Origin: Pantoea sp. SOD02
Lineage (GTDB): Bacteria; Pseudomonadota; Gammaproteobacteria; Enterobacterales; Enterobacteriaceae
Direction: 5' to 3'
NCBI RefSeq assembly: GCF_024707505.1
Contig: NZ_CP102604.1
Span: 2,852,001-2,916,000, forward strand
Length of the DNA stretch: 64,000 bases
The notes under the pieces are model-generated. The model was not told the origin of the DNA. It was given only the letters and a program-made list of their open reading frames with translations, and ran no database searches. Every line of letters starts with the position of its first letter. Position 1 is the stretch's first letter. Below are positions 33,639 through 42,403 of this stretch, piece after piece. Made by a program: the position numbers and the translations under genes.

Positions 33639-33825
33639 AATTACGGCCTCTCGTAACTTGTCATTGTAATCAATGCGATAGCTTAATATTCCTGCAAAGC
33701 ATCCTACCCCAAAATCCATGAAAAAAATGCCTCACTGAGTGTGAGAGTACCTAACTGAGAGATGTGTTCAGAAAAAAACAGGGGTTATTGCAGCCGATTA
33801 CATCGGTTTAAGAGTGAGATCGTAA

Positions 33826-34695
33826 TCAGGCCTGATCGTGTCGCCATGCCGATGGCGTTACGCCGTGTAGCTGACGAAAGCGGTTACTGAAGTGACTTGA
33901 GGAGTGAAAACCGCAGCGCAGCGCGATTTCTGTTAGCGGTAAACGGCTGAATTTCAGTAGCTGCAACGCAGCATCCATGCGGCGGCGCATCACATATTGG
34001 TGCGGTGCCTCGCCTACGCTGCTACGGAACATGCGTGCAAAATGGTATTCGCTCAGCGCCGCTTCGGCGGCCAGCTGCGCCAGCGTTAATGGCTGATCAA
34101 GCTGCGCATCAATATACGCCATCACTCGCCGCAACACGGCGGGCGCCAATCCACCACGCACCTGCGGCGCTTGCCATTGCACATCGCTGTAGCGTTGCAA
34201 CAGATGCGTCATCAACAAGGTTGAGGCGCTGCTGAGCATCAACTGATTCGCCGGCTGCTGCCAGTCGGTGCTCAGTAAGAAGTGGCGATAAAGTTGAGTG
34301 ATACGATCGTCCGCCGCGAAGATCTTTTCATGCAGATTGAGCTGCGAAGGACTGCGGTCCCAGATCTGTTCGCCCAGATAGCGCAGATGTTCATCGGTGC
34401 AGTAAAGATGCACAAACGACAAATCGGCACGAATATCCCACACCGATTCCACTCCGCTCGGCATCAGGCAAAAGCGATCCGGACCGCCGCCGTTGCGCCA
34501 GCCGTGCTGGGTTTTATGCCAGGTTTCATAGCCGTCGGCGGTATAAAGGCTCAACGTGTGATGATCGCTAAGATTGGTGACGCGGTCGCCGCTGTTAAAC
34601 CAGGCCGCCAGCTTGATGCCGCTCGACAACTGCACGCTGTCGCGCAGCTGCGCTTTGTGGCGCTGAAGCATGTTGAAGGTCTGGTAATCGGCCAT
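33826..34695 (-). CDS. AraC-family transcription regulator
   Basis: 289 aa from the ATG at 34695 (MADYQTFNMLQRHKAQ). The N-terminal half is a cupin-like sensor and the C-terminal 100 residues carry the two helix-turn-helix units: LTLAQLAAEAALSEYHFARMFRSSVGEAPHQYVMRRRMDAA and LTEIALRCGFHSSSHFSNRFRQLHGVTPSAWR. It is divergent from the EamA exporter gene with a 180-bp shared promoter region, so it probably controls that gene. Longer in-frame starts add unconserved residues. Confidence 0.92.
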   Translation of the reverse strand: MADYQTFNMLQRHKAQLRDSVQLSSGIKLAAWFNSGDRVTNLSDHHTLSLYTADGYETWHKTQHGWRNGGGPDRFCLMPSGVESVWDIRADLSFVHLYCTDEHLRYLGEQIWDRSPSQLNLHEKIFAADDRITQLYRHFLLSTDWQQPANQLMLSSASTLLMTHLLQRYSDVQWQAPQVRGGLAPAVLRRVMAYIDAQLDQPLTLAQLAAEAALSEYHFARMFRSSVGEAPHQYVMRRRMDAALQLLKFSRLPLTEIALRCGFHSSSHFSNRFRQLHGVTPSAWRHDQA

Positions 34696-34875
34696 GGTTG
34701 ATATCACTCGCAGTTCATGAGCGGCTAGTGTACGGATCTCCGCAGACAGAAAACAGGTCACAGCCGGACGCATAAGTAAAAAGCGCAAGATTTTGCAATT
34801 GCCGCGCAAAAACGTGCAAGCCGTGCGTTGCTTTTCACGCCACACTGCGAGCCAGATTGTGTCGGAGAGTGCGCT

Positions 34876-35775
34876 ATGAATGTGATGTTATACCTTGCCG
34901 TGGTGATGATTTGGGGAACCACCTGGATTGCCATTTTCCTGCAGCAGGAAGCGGCTGATACGCCGGTTCTGGTGGCGGTATTTTGGCGTTTCTTATTGGC
35001 GTCGCTGGTGATGCTGGCGATCCTCAAACTGCTGCGTCGGCTGCGAACGCTGGATAAGCGCGATCATCTGTTTTGTCTGCTGCAGGGTTGCTGCGTGTTT
35101 GGCTTCAACTTTGTCTGCTTCTATCATGCTGCCGCGTGGATCAGCAGCGGACTGGAGTCGGTGATTTTCTCGATGGCCGTGCTGTATAACGCGCTCAACA
35201 GCTGGATTTTCTTCCGTCAGCGCCCATCGTTTCGCCTGTTGCCAGCGGCGGTGCTTGGCCTGGGCGGCATTGTTGCGCTGTTCTGGAATGATATTCAGGC
35301 GGCGCATCCCGCTCCGCAATTGCTGTGGGGCGTGGGACTCAGCGCGCTCGGCACGCTGGGATTCTCCTTCGGCAATATGATTTCTCTGCGCCATCAGCGC
35401 CGTCAGCTCGATATTCTGACCACCAATAGCTACGCGATGCTGTATGGCGCTTTGGTGATGGCCGCACTGGCGTTAGTGAATGGCGATTCACTGGCACCCG
35501 CGCTAAATATGCAGTGGTTAGGTGCGATGAGTTATCTGGCAATATTTGGTTCGGTATTGGGATTCGGCGCCTATTTCACGCTGGTAGGCCGCATTGGTGC
35601 CAGTCAGGCCGCATACAGCACCTTGCTGTTCCCGCTGGTGGCGCTGACGCTCTCCACGCTTTATGAAGGTTATCACTGGCATAGCAATGCGATTATCGGA
35701 TTGGTGATGATTCTGGCGGGGAATATGGTGATGTTTGTACGCTGGCCGACGATGGGTCGATTACGTACCGCCTAA
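34876..35775 (+). CDS. EamA/DMT-family transporter
   Basis: 299 aa with ten predicted helices in two EamA repeats (MLYLAVVMIWGTTWIAIFLQQ; LLWGVGLSALGTLGFSFGNM). The start at 34876 follows GGAG. The family exports amino acids, metabolites or drugs; the substrate is not evident. The divergent AraC gene is the probable regulator. Confidence 0.9.
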   Translation: MNVMLYLAVVMIWGTTWIAIFLQQEAADTPVLVAVFWRFLLASLVMLAILKLLRRLRTLDKRDHLFCLLQGCCVFGFNFVCFYHAAAWISSGLESVIFSMAVLYNALNSWIFFRQRPSFRLLPAAVLGLGGIVALFWNDIQAAHPAPQLLWGVGLSALGTLGFSFGNMISLRHQRRQLDILTTNSYAMLYGALVMAALALVNGDSLAPALNMQWLGAMSYLAIFGSVLGFGAYFTLVGRIGASQAAYSTLLFPLVALTLSTLYEGYHWHSNAIIGLVMILAGNMVMFVRWPTMGRLRTA

Positions 35776-35782
35776 ATAACGA

Positions 35783-35808
35783 GAGCGGGCATTGCGCCCG
35801 CTCTTTTG
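35783..35808 (+). terminator. terminator of the EamA gene
   Basis: GAGCGGGC-ATTGC-GCCCGCTC followed by TTTTGTT, 8 bp after the stop codon. It may also serve the convergent small gene at 35814. Confidence 0.85.
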
Positions 35809-35813
35809 TTCCT

Positions 35814-36053
35814 CTAACGCCAGCCCTGAACGCCGATATTGAGCTGGTGAGGTTTAGTTATGGCTTTTCTGGCAATCCAGTAAAGCAGGACGCGTTCATC
35901 ATCTTTGTCGCGGTCGGCCATAGCCAGTAATTTCAGCGACAACGTGGATTTGTTCACTGGTTGATGCTCATCGCTTAACTCGATCACCGCCTGACCGATA
36001 ATGCAGCAAACCTCATCCTCATTAGACGCGGATTCATATGTTCGGTCTTTCAT
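35814..36053 (-). CDS. YmgB/AriR-family small stress or biofilm regulator
   Basis: 79 aa from the ATG at 36053 with a strong GAGGAGGA. The helical core EVCCIIGQAVIELSDEHQPVNKSTLSLKLLAMAD resembles the E. coli YcgZ/YmgA/AriR family (AVLGQAVTNL...NIILSLI). These small dimeric proteins are linked to biofilm, acid stress and the blue-light RcsB route. The family call is moderate. Confidence 0.7.
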   Translation of the reverse strand: MKDRTYESASNEDEVCCIIGQAVIELSDEHQPVNKSTLSLKLLAMADRDKDDERVLLYWIARKAITKPHQLNIGVQGWR

Positions 36054-36195
36054 ATTTCCTCCTCTTGAATGAATTCTAAGCCTGGCAAACATCCGCGACT
36101 TTGCAGGCATTATGGCGCGATCGATACAAATGCTTACACATGGTTACCTGTAGCAACCGCTACGCTTTATATGACATCACTTACTGTCATCACAA

Positions 36196-36226
36196 TGTCA
36201 TTCATACCCGTTTAGCTGCATTTCAT
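36196..36226 (+). promoter_or_regulatory. YpdB-like direct repeat upstream of yhjX
   Basis: TGTCATTCAT-N11-TGCATTTCAT. The known E. coli YpdB site at yhjX is GGCATTTCAT-N11-GGCATTTCAT. The second arm matches 9 of 10, the first 6 of 10, with exactly 11 bases between, about 97 bp before yhjX. ypdA and ypdB lie 10 kb away in this window. Confidence 0.6.
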
Positions 36227-36322
36227 GCCACCGTCGGGTTCATTCACGCCACGGTTTCCCCCGCACGCGCGAGAGCAACTTATTATCTCCACAGATTCCG
36301 CTTTCTCGAGTGAGAGATAAAA

Positions 36323-37540
36323 ATGACAACAGCAACCCCCGCGAATTACCAACGTACCCGCACGTTGACCCTTATCGGCACCATTATCACGCAGTTCGCT
36401 TTGGGCTCGGTTTATACCTGGAGCCTGTTTAACGGCCCGCTGGCAAATAAGCTGGATGCGCCCATCAGTGAAGTGGCGTTCTCGTTCGGTTTGCTCAGTC
36501 TTGGCCTGGCGATCGCTTCTTCGCTTGCCGGGAAATTGCAGGAACGTTTTGGCGTGCGCAACGTCACCATAGGCGCGGGCATTTTGATGGCTGTCGGTTT
36601 CTGGCTGACCGCGCATGCCGATAATCTGATGATGCTCTACCTCAGCGCCGGGATTCTGGTGGGTCTGGCAGATGGTGCCGGATATCTGATGACGCTGTCT
36701 AACTGCGTGAAGTGGTTCCCGGAGCGCAAAGGGCTCATTTCGGCCTGCTCAATTGGTGCGTATGGGTTGGGTAGCCTCGGCTTCAAATTCATCTGCGGTG
36801 CACTGCTGAGCGCACAAGGTCTGGAGAATACCTTTATGATCTGGGGCGTGCTGGCGATGAGCATGATTATTGTCGGCGCGTTGCTGATGCGTGATGCGCC
36901 AATGCAGAAGAGCAGCGGCAATGCGCAGTTGGAAGCCAAAGATTACACGCTGGCGCAATCGGTGCGTTTACCGCAATACTGGATGCTGGCGCTGATGTTC
37001 CTGACTGCCTGCATGAGCGGCCTATACGTGATTGGCGTGGCAAAAGATATCGGTGAAGGCATGGTGCATCTTAGTGCACAAACCGCAGCCAATGCGGTTA
37101 CGGTGATTGCGATTGCCAACCTCAGCGGTCGTCTGATTCTTGGCGTGCTGTCGGATAAAATGGCGCGCATCCGTGTGATTACGCTGGCACAAATTGTCTC
37201 GCTGGTGGGCATGAGCATCCTGCTGTTCACCCATATGAACGAATCGACCTTCTTCCTCTCCTTAGCCTGCGTGGCCTTCAGCTTCGGTGGCACCATTACT
37301 GTGTTCCCATCGCTGGTCAGCGATTTCTTTGGTCTGAACAATCTGACCAAAAACTATGGTCTGATTTACCTTGGTTTCGGTATCGGCAGCGTGCTGGGTT
37401 CACTGGTTGCCTCCGCCTTTGGTGGCTTCACCGTCACCTTCAGCCTGATTATGACCTTGCTGGTGATTTCACTGGTGTTGTCGTTGAGCATCCGTCTGCC
37501 AAATCGCCAAAACGTGGCAGAACCTTTACTGCATAATTAA
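36323..37540 (+). CDS. yhjX: pyruvate-linked MFS transporter YhjX
   Basis: 405-aa MFS protein of the oxalate/formate antiporter branch, very close to E. coli YhjX: NYQRTRTLTLIGTIITQFALGSVYTWSLFNGPL at the start, GLADGAGYLMTLSNCVKWFPERKGLISA and FGGTITVFPSLVSDFFGLNNL later. Twelve helices. In E. coli YhjX responds to pyruvate through the YpdA/YpdB system. A YpdB-like site is present upstream here. It is not in this place in E. coli. Confidence 0.93.
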   Translation: MTTATPANYQRTRTLTLIGTIITQFALGSVYTWSLFNGPLANKLDAPISEVAFSFGLLSLGLAIASSLAGKLQERFGVRNVTIGAGILMAVGFWLTAHADNLMMLYLSAGILVGLADGAGYLMTLSNCVKWFPERKGLISACSIGAYGLGSLGFKFICGALLSAQGLENTFMIWGVLAMSMIIVGALLMRDAPMQKSSGNAQLEAKDYTLAQSVRLPQYWMLALMFLTACMSGLYVIGVAKDIGEGMVHLSAQTAANAVTVIAIANLSGRLILGVLSDKMARIRVITLAQIVSLVGMSILLFTHMNESTFFLSLACVAFSFGGTITVFPSLVSDFFGLNNLTKNYGLIYLGFGIGSVLGSLVASAFGGFTVTFSLIMTLLVISLVLSLSIRLPNRQNVAEPLLHN

Positions 37541-37547
37541 GTTCGCT

Positions 37548-37580
37548 GGGATGCCGTATCAATTTGCGGCATCCCTTTTC
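37548..37580 (+). terminator. terminator of yhjX
   Basis: GGGATGCCG/CGGCATCCC nine-base stem with a 10-base loop, then TTTTC, 7 bp after the stop. Confidence 0.85.
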
Positions 37581-37825
37581 TTCACAATTGATCCACAATA
37601 AAGCGTTAATTGAGAACCACTATTATTAAGTCTTGCCTTTCGGAGTAATCTCGTTATTATTAGCAGGCATTCAGCTTATTCCGATTGGTTTATTTTACCC
37701 CGCGACTTTTTTAGCATTTAATTGACACACTCCGTAATATATTCAGCAATAACTCTACATTTCCTGCATCTTCACTCCACTATTCCCCTGTAATCTGGCG
37801 TCATTGGAACAGAGGAGGACTCTCC

Positions 37826-37984
37826 ATGAAGAAAGTTATTAAGGTTGCATCGGTTGTAGCCATTATGACGATGTTGAGTGGCTGTATTATCGATCATCAT
37901 CGTGGAGGCGGCGGCCCAGGTTGGGGCCATCATGGTGGCGGCGGCTGGCATCATGGGTACGGCGGTTATGGACACCGCAGATAG
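37826..37984 (+). CDS. tiny Gly/His-rich lipoprotein
   Basis: 52 aa, with GAGGAGGA upstream of the ATG. It begins MKKVIKVASVVAIMTMLSGC, a lipoprotein signal with lipobox LSGC (Cys20). The mature part is only 33 residues: IIDHHRGGGGPGWGHHGGGGWHHGYGGYGHRR has seven His and sixteen Gly. It may bind metal or be an unstructured surface peptide. A good terminator follows. Not recognised in a named family. Confidence 0.8.
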   Translation: MKKVIKVASVVAIMTMLSGCIIDHHRGGGGPGWGHHGGGGWHHGYGGYGHRR

Positions 37985-38026
37985 TTGGGCAAAGAACATA
38001 CACAGCAAATAATAAGAAAATAAAAA

Positions 38027-38056
38027 GGGCGGGAAATTATCCCGCCCTATTTTTTT
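38027..38056. terminator. bidirectional terminator between two lipoprotein genes
   Basis: GGGCGGGA-AATTA-TCCCGCCC, preceded by AAAAA and followed by TATTTTTTT. It serves the plus-strand small lipoprotein and abuts the stop of the minus-strand one. Confidence 0.9.
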
Positions 38057-38336
38057 AGCTTTTTACCGCGTAATTACATTGATACCAGGCTTTCTTTAAT
38101 CCGGGCAAATGGCTATTTTGCGACGGCAGTGATTCCACCTTATCAAATCCACGCTGACTGCAATAATTCGCAAGGTCGATCTCCATTGCGTCTTTATTCA
38201 GCGTATGCGGATCGTAACGATACTGCACGGTATTTGAGCTGGTATCTTCATCGACACGCTCAAATCCTCCTGGTTTGCTGACGCTACAGCCGGCCAGCAT
38301 AAAAAGCGCCATTGCGCTAATAAGCATTTTTTTCAT
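38055..38336 (-). CDS. small lipoprotein of unknown function
   Basis: 93 aa. Lipoprotein signal MKKMLISAMALFMLAGCS with Cys17. The mature domain has two further cysteines (NYCSQRGFDKV, WYQCNYAV) that could form a disulfide. It resembles the small YecR-like lipoproteins in size and layout, but I cannot assign it firmly. Convergent with the Gly/His lipoprotein gene. Confidence 0.75.
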   Translation of the reverse strand: MKKMLISAMALFMLAGCSVSKPGGFERVDEDTSSNTVQYRYDPHTLNKDAMEIDLANYCSQRGFDKVESLPSQNSHLPGLKKAWYQCNYAVKS

Positions 38337-38405
38337 TAGGGTTTCCTCTAAAGCGTCGCAGTCTAAAATGCAACGCCGCGCTTATCTATAGGATTAAAGC
38401 GCGAA

Positions 38406-38582
38406 ATGTCCGGGATTAGTGAAGCTTTTGCCAATCAAATCGATAAAACCAAACGGTTTCTCTTATCAAATAAGTGGTGCGATTATGTACCCAGACAAAA
38501 CGAAGTCTGCACCACACCAGGTGAGTTAATAATAAACATACTGATAGTGACCTTCATGCCCGCGCTGAGCGGGCTTTTTTTT
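38406..38582 (+). ncRNA. candidate small RNA ending in a strong terminator
   Basis: A perfect GCCCGC-GCTGA-GCGGGC stem followed by eight T (38558-38582) ends the plus strand here, although no convincing plus-strand gene precedes it. Upstream lies a stem GTGGTGC (38474-38480)/GCACCAC (38509-38515) containing an inner AGAC/GTCT hairpin. This suggests a structured transcript; the 5' end is unknown. A 61-codon frame spans the same DNA but runs through the terminator. Confidence 0.45.
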
Positions 38583-38587
38583 GCCCG

Positions 38588-39391
38588 CTAACCGGTAAGG
38601 CTGACCATCTTACGTAGAAGATTGGCCGCTTGTTTGACAGGCAATGCGAGAATGCCGCTGTAGAGATCAATCGACATCGCACACATCGCGCCGCGATCAA
38701 CCGCAGTATCCGCCGGCATGTTCAGCTGTTGCAGCCGATCGCCCCACTTGCCATACAGCTTTTCCACCACGCTTTGCAGATCGCGCTGCGCCGCAGCCTG
38801 ATCCAGCGGTTGTTCATTGCCGGTGCTTTGCTGTAGCAGCGTTTCGAGCGCCTGCGCATCGCGCTGATTCAATTCCTGTGACAGCACCTGTTGCAAATTG
38901 ACGCCGCCATTCACCTGCGGATAGAGGAAACGAAAGCAGCGCTGCGGTTCCTGCTGCTGCAGTGCCTGCATCTCCTCGACCGAGACGCGGATGTAGTCAA
39001 TGATCGCCGCATCGCTGGCACGTGTCAGACGTTGATTGACCAGATCCATCAACCAGCCGCGCATATCTCCCAGCGCCTGATCGGCGGGAACGCCTTCCAG
39101 CCGTTTATGCAGCAGTTCGCGATTGAGCAACTGCCACAATGCCGGTTCCTGAATTTTTAGCAGACGATAACCGGGCGCGAGGCTGAGTTGGGTTGCCACC
39201 TCTTCCACCAGCGCCTGACGCTCCTGACGCGGATGCAGCCAGCTGAACCACAGCAGATTCGCCAGAATCAGCGGCAAGATAAACAACAGCACGCCTTGCC
39301 ACAGTCGCAGCGAAGTGGTGCGCACCAGCAGAATAATAATGATCGCCAGCAGCGCGAACGCCGCTAGCGTAATCGGAAAAAGCGAGAGCAT
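38588..39391 (-). CDS. inner membrane protein of unknown function
   Basis: 267 aa. Two N-terminal helices (residues 5-23 and 31-50: WQGVLLFILPLILANLLWFSWL) are followed by a long soluble, probably periplasmic, helical region rich in Gln, Leu and Glu. It includes RCFRFLYPQVNGGVNLQQVL and a C-terminal SIDLYSGILALPVKQAANLLRKM. No family recognised. The start is 4 bp from the end of the window's hairpin-free gap to the Usp gene, and both genes read in one direction with 9 bp between them. Confidence 0.8.
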   Translation of the reverse strand: MLSLFPITLAAFALLAIIIILLVRTTSLRLWQGVLLFILPLILANLLWFSWLHPRQERQALVEEVATQLSLAPGYRLLKIQEPALWQLLNRELLHKRLEGVPADQALGDMRGWLMDLVNQRLTRASDAAIIDYIRVSVEEMQALQQQEPQRCFRFLYPQVNGGVNLQQVLSQELNQRDAQALETLLQQSTGNEQPLDQAAAQRDLQSVVEKLYGKWGDRLQQLNMPADTAVDRGAMCAMSIDLYSGILALPVKQAANLLRKMVSLTG

Positions 39392-39400
39392 CGAGCGGGG

Positions 39401-39853
39401 TTAATCCTTACGTACATCAATTAAAACGGGGCAATTGGCGCGCTCAATCACTGCCGCGCTGACCGACCCTTTCAACAGACGATTAAATGGCGACAGATGG
39501 CGGCGGCCCATGATGATCATGCTGGCATGCAAGAGTGTGGATTGCGCCACAATGGTTTCCGCCGCTTCACCCGCCAGAATCAATCCCTTTGCCGCCACGC
39601 CCGCGCGCAGCAGCGGCGCCAGCGCATGGCGCACCACCATTTCGGCGGTGTTCTGCTCATCTTTCGCCGCCACAAAATCATCTGGATCTTCACCGGCATC
39701 AATCTCAATCGGTTGATTGCAGGAGGAGTAAGCGGGATCCACGCAACACAACACCGTAACCTGCGCCTGATGCGCCAGCGCCTGTTCAATGGTCAACGCA
39801 ATCACTTTTTCCGCCACCAGAGAGTTATCGATGGCCATCAGCAAGGTTTTCAT
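39401..39853 (-). CDS. universal stress protein (UspA family)
   Basis: 150 aa, a single Usp domain. It has the N-terminal strand KTLLMAIDNS and the ATP-loop MIIMGRRHLSPFNRLLKGSVSAAVIERANCPVLID, which fits G-2X-G-9X-G(S/T) with the second Gly replaced by His, so nucleotide binding is uncertain. It lies 7 bp after the IclR gene on the same strand and 9 bp before the membrane-protein gene. Confidence 0.9.
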   Translation of the reverse strand: MKTLLMAIDNSLVAEKVIALTIEQALAHQAQVTVLCCVDPAYSSCNQPIEIDAGEDPDDFVAAKDEQNTAEMVVRHALAPLLRAGVAAKGLILAGEAAETIVAQSTLLHASMIIMGRRHLSPFNRLLKGSVSAAVIERANCPVLIDVRKD

Positions 39854-39860
39854 CAGTTGG

Positions 39861-40646
39861 TTATCCTTCCACAGCGGTCATTTTGCCAATTTCACGAATC
39901 AAGGCGTCTTTGCACTTGATGATTTGCTCACGATAGTGCGCTTCCTGCTTATGAAAACGCGCCGTCGGCACCAGCAATGAGATAGAGAAGCGGCCAAACA
40001 GCGTATCAATGGCAACCGCCATGGTCGAAATGCCCTCCAGCGTCTCACCGCGATCGATCGCCAATCCGCTGGCGCGCACTTCGGCAATCAGCTCCAGCAA
40101 TTGCGGCAGGGTTTTCACCGTCATCTCGGTTAACTCTTTATAGGCTTCGCCCACCATCACGCGCACATCTTCATCGCTCTCCAGCGCCAGCAACGCGCGG
40201 CCGCCCGATGTGCTGTAAAGCGGCAGATTCAGTCCAATGCGCGGCACCACACGCAGTTCGCGCGAGGCCACCACATAATGCACGATCGCCAGCTGCGTGC
40301 CGCTGGCCCGCGCCAGCGATACCGTTTCGTTGATTTCGGCAGAGAGTTGTTCGAGGAACGGACGTACGATTTCCACCACGTCGCTGTGCACGCTGGAGAT
40401 CAGCTTGAGCAGCGCCGGACCGAGACGTAAACCGCCGGCACCGCTGCTGCGCACCAGCTGTGCGCTGTCCAGTGCGCCAATGATGCGCTGCACCGTCGAG
40501 CGCGGTAGATCGACCACCTGCGCAATTTCACCCAAACTCATGCCGCCGGGATGCTCACCCAGCGCATTCAGAATTTTTGCCGCACGCGCGATGACCTGAA
40601 TGCCACCCGCTTTTTCATCCTCACGGCTTGAGGGAAGTTCAACCAT
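39861..40646 (-). CDS. IclR-family transcription regulator
   Basis: 261 aa from the ATG at 40646, with AAGGA eight bases upstream. The winged helix (VIARAAKILNALGEHPGGMSLGEIAQVVDLPRSTVQRIIGAL) is followed by the GAF-like effector domain (NETVSLARASGTQLAIVHYV; YSTSGGRALLA). It is divergent from the efflux pair, and two near-identical palindromic sites lie between them, so it probably represses that pair and itself. Confidence 0.93.
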   Translation of the reverse strand: MVELPSSREDEKAGGIQVIARAAKILNALGEHPGGMSLGEIAQVVDLPRSTVQRIIGALDSAQLVRSSGAGGLRLGPALLKLISSVHSDVVEIVRPFLEQLSAEINETVSLARASGTQLAIVHYVVASRELRVVPRIGLNLPLYSTSGGRALLALESDEDVRVMVGEAYKELTEMTVKTLPQLLELIAEVRASGLAIDRGETLEGISTMAVAIDTLFGRFSISLLVPTARFHKQEAHYREQIIKCKDALIREIGKMTAVEG

Positions 40647-40703
40647 GATGCGTTCCTTTTTGGCCTGCCCTACTTTAACGCGAATGATCGCACTTTTACA
40701 CCC

Positions 40704-40766
40704 TGTATCACATTGCAATACAGCATATCGATATGTAAGATGCCATCTGTATCACATCGCAATACA
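40704..40766. promoter_or_regulatory. paired operators between the IclR and EmrB-like genes
   Basis: TGTATCACATTGCAATACA (40704-40722) and TGTATCACATCGCAATACA (40748-40766) differ at one base and are imperfect palindromes (TGTAT...ATACA). Their centres are 44 bp apart, near four helical turns, allowing a tetramer to bind both. They lie 58 bp from the IclR start and 31 bp from the transporter start. Confidence 0.75.
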
Positions 40767-40796
40767 CTGCATCAACAATATAACGAGAAGCCTGCT

Positions 40797-42398
40797 ATGA
40801 ACGCCCAGCCAATTGCGGCTCCGGCACCCCATCCGTTTACTCTGCGCCTGGCGCTGGGATTGGTTGGCGTGCTGATTGCCGCGCTCACATCGGGATTAAA
40901 CGATCGCGTCACCGATATCGCGCTAGCCGATATCCGCGCCGCCATCGGCATCAGTTACGATCAAGGCAGCTGGATTATCTCCGCGTATCAAGCCGCTGAA
41001 GTGGCGGCAATGATGATTGCGCCCTGGTTCGCCGTCACCTTTTCTTTGCGCCGTTTTGCGCTCACCGTCTCGGCCGGATTTATGCTGAGCGGCCTGCTGC
41101 TGCCGCTGATGCCCAATGCCACGCTGTTTATCGCCTTGCGCGTGGTGCAGGGATTGTTTGGCGGTGCGCTGCCGCCGATGCTGATGACCGTTGCGCTGCG
41201 CTTCCTGCCGCCGCCGATCAAATTATATGGTTTAGCGGGTTATGCGCTGACCGCCACCTTCGGCCCGAATATGGCCGCTTCGCTGGCAGCATTCTGGACC
41301 GATGACGTCAGCTGGCTATTTGTCTTCTGGCAAGTGGTGCCGGCCATGCTGATTGCCATGCTGCTGATTAGCTGGGGTATACCGCAGGATCCACTGCGCC
41401 TTGAGCGTTTCAAACAGATCGATCTGTTTGGCATGCTAACCGGCTGTTCCGGTATGGCGCTGCTGATTCTGGCACTGACGCAGGGCGAGCGGCTCGACTG
41501 GCTCGAATCGCCGTTATTCAGCGGCCTATTATTCAGCGCGCTGGCGTTGCTGACTGTGTTCTTTATTAATGAATGGTTTCACCCGCTGCCGCTGTTCAAA
41601 TTGCAGATGCTGGGACGGCGCAATCTCGCGCACGGCTTGCTGGTGCTGGCGGGCGTGCTGATTCTGTCGCTGTCTGGTTCGGCGCTGCCTTCAGCCTATC
41701 TGGCGCAGGTGCAAGGTTTCCGCACGCTGCAGTTCGCCCCGCTGGCGTTAACCATCGGCTTGCCGCAGTTGCTGATCGCCCCTTTTGTTGCCGCGCTGCT
41801 GAATATTCGCTGGGTGGATTGTCGCTGGATGTTGACGGCGGGCGTGGCGCTGTTGGTGACGTCCTGCCTGATGGGCATGCACATCACTACTGATTGGGCG
41901 CGGCAGAATTTCTGGCTGATGCAGATTCTGCAGGCGTTTGGTCAGCCGATGGTGATTTTGCCTGTGCTGATGAGCGCCACCAGCGTGGTCGCACCGCCGG
42001 AAGGCCCGTTCGCCTCAGCGATGTTCAACACGGTGCGCGGCTTCTCCAGCATCGCCGCGGGCACACTGGTGGAGTGGTTTATCAGCCATCGTGAAAAATT
42101 CCACTCCAACGTGCTGGTCGATAGCGCCGCCAGCCGTGCGTGGCTGATGACCGCACCGAATAGCGCGCAATCCAGCAGCAGCTTGCCGTTGCTGCCGGAT
42201 GGCAGCGCCAGCAGCGCGGAAAACCTCAGCGGCTTCGCCACCTTGCTGAAACAGCAGGCGATGGTGCTGAGCCTGAGTGATTGCTACCAGATGCTGATTG
42301 CCTTCGCCGCCCTGCTTTTACTGTTAACCGCCTGGCTGCCGAAACGCGTGTGGCCACCACAAACACTGATTCAACCTGTTACGACGACGTCGAGATAA
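40797..42398 (+). CDS. EmrB/QacA-type MFS drug exporter
   Basis: 533 aa with 14 predicted helices. GSWIISAYQAAEVAAMMIAPWFAVTFSLRR matches the DHA2 start and LPSAYLAQVQGFRTLQFAPLALTIGLPQ lies in the second half. The start at 40797 (MNAQPIAAPAPHPF) fits the family; the frame is open upstream through the operators. It pairs with the HlyD-type gene 5 bp downstream as an EmrAB-like pump. Substrate unknown. Confidence 0.92.
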   Translation: MNAQPIAAPAPHPFTLRLALGLVGVLIAALTSGLNDRVTDIALADIRAAIGISYDQGSWIISAYQAAEVAAMMIAPWFAVTFSLRRFALTVSAGFMLSGLLLPLMPNATLFIALRVVQGLFGGALPPMLMTVALRFLPPPIKLYGLAGYALTATFGPNMAASLAAFWTDDVSWLFVFWQVVPAMLIAMLLISWGIPQDPLRLERFKQIDLFGMLTGCSGMALLILALTQGERLDWLESPLFSGLLFSALALLTVFFINEWFHPLPLFKLQMLGRRNLAHGLLVLAGVLILSLSGSALPSAYLAQVQGFRTLQFAPLALTIGLPQLLIAPFVAALLNIRWVDCRWMLTAGVALLVTSCLMGMHITTDWARQNFWLMQILQAFGQPMVILPVLMSATSVVAPPEGPFASAMFNTVRGFSSIAAGTLVEWFISHREKFHSNVLVDSAASRAWLMTAPNSAQSSSSLPLLPDGSASSAENLSGFATLLKQQAMVLSLSDCYQMLIAFAALLLLLTAWLPKRVWPPQTLIQPVTTTSR

Positions 42399-42403
42399 TT
42401 GAT

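Noticed and set aside
38406..38591. 61-codon plus-strand protein
   Set aside because: The frame runs through a perfect terminator hairpin, has no good ribosome site and no family match.
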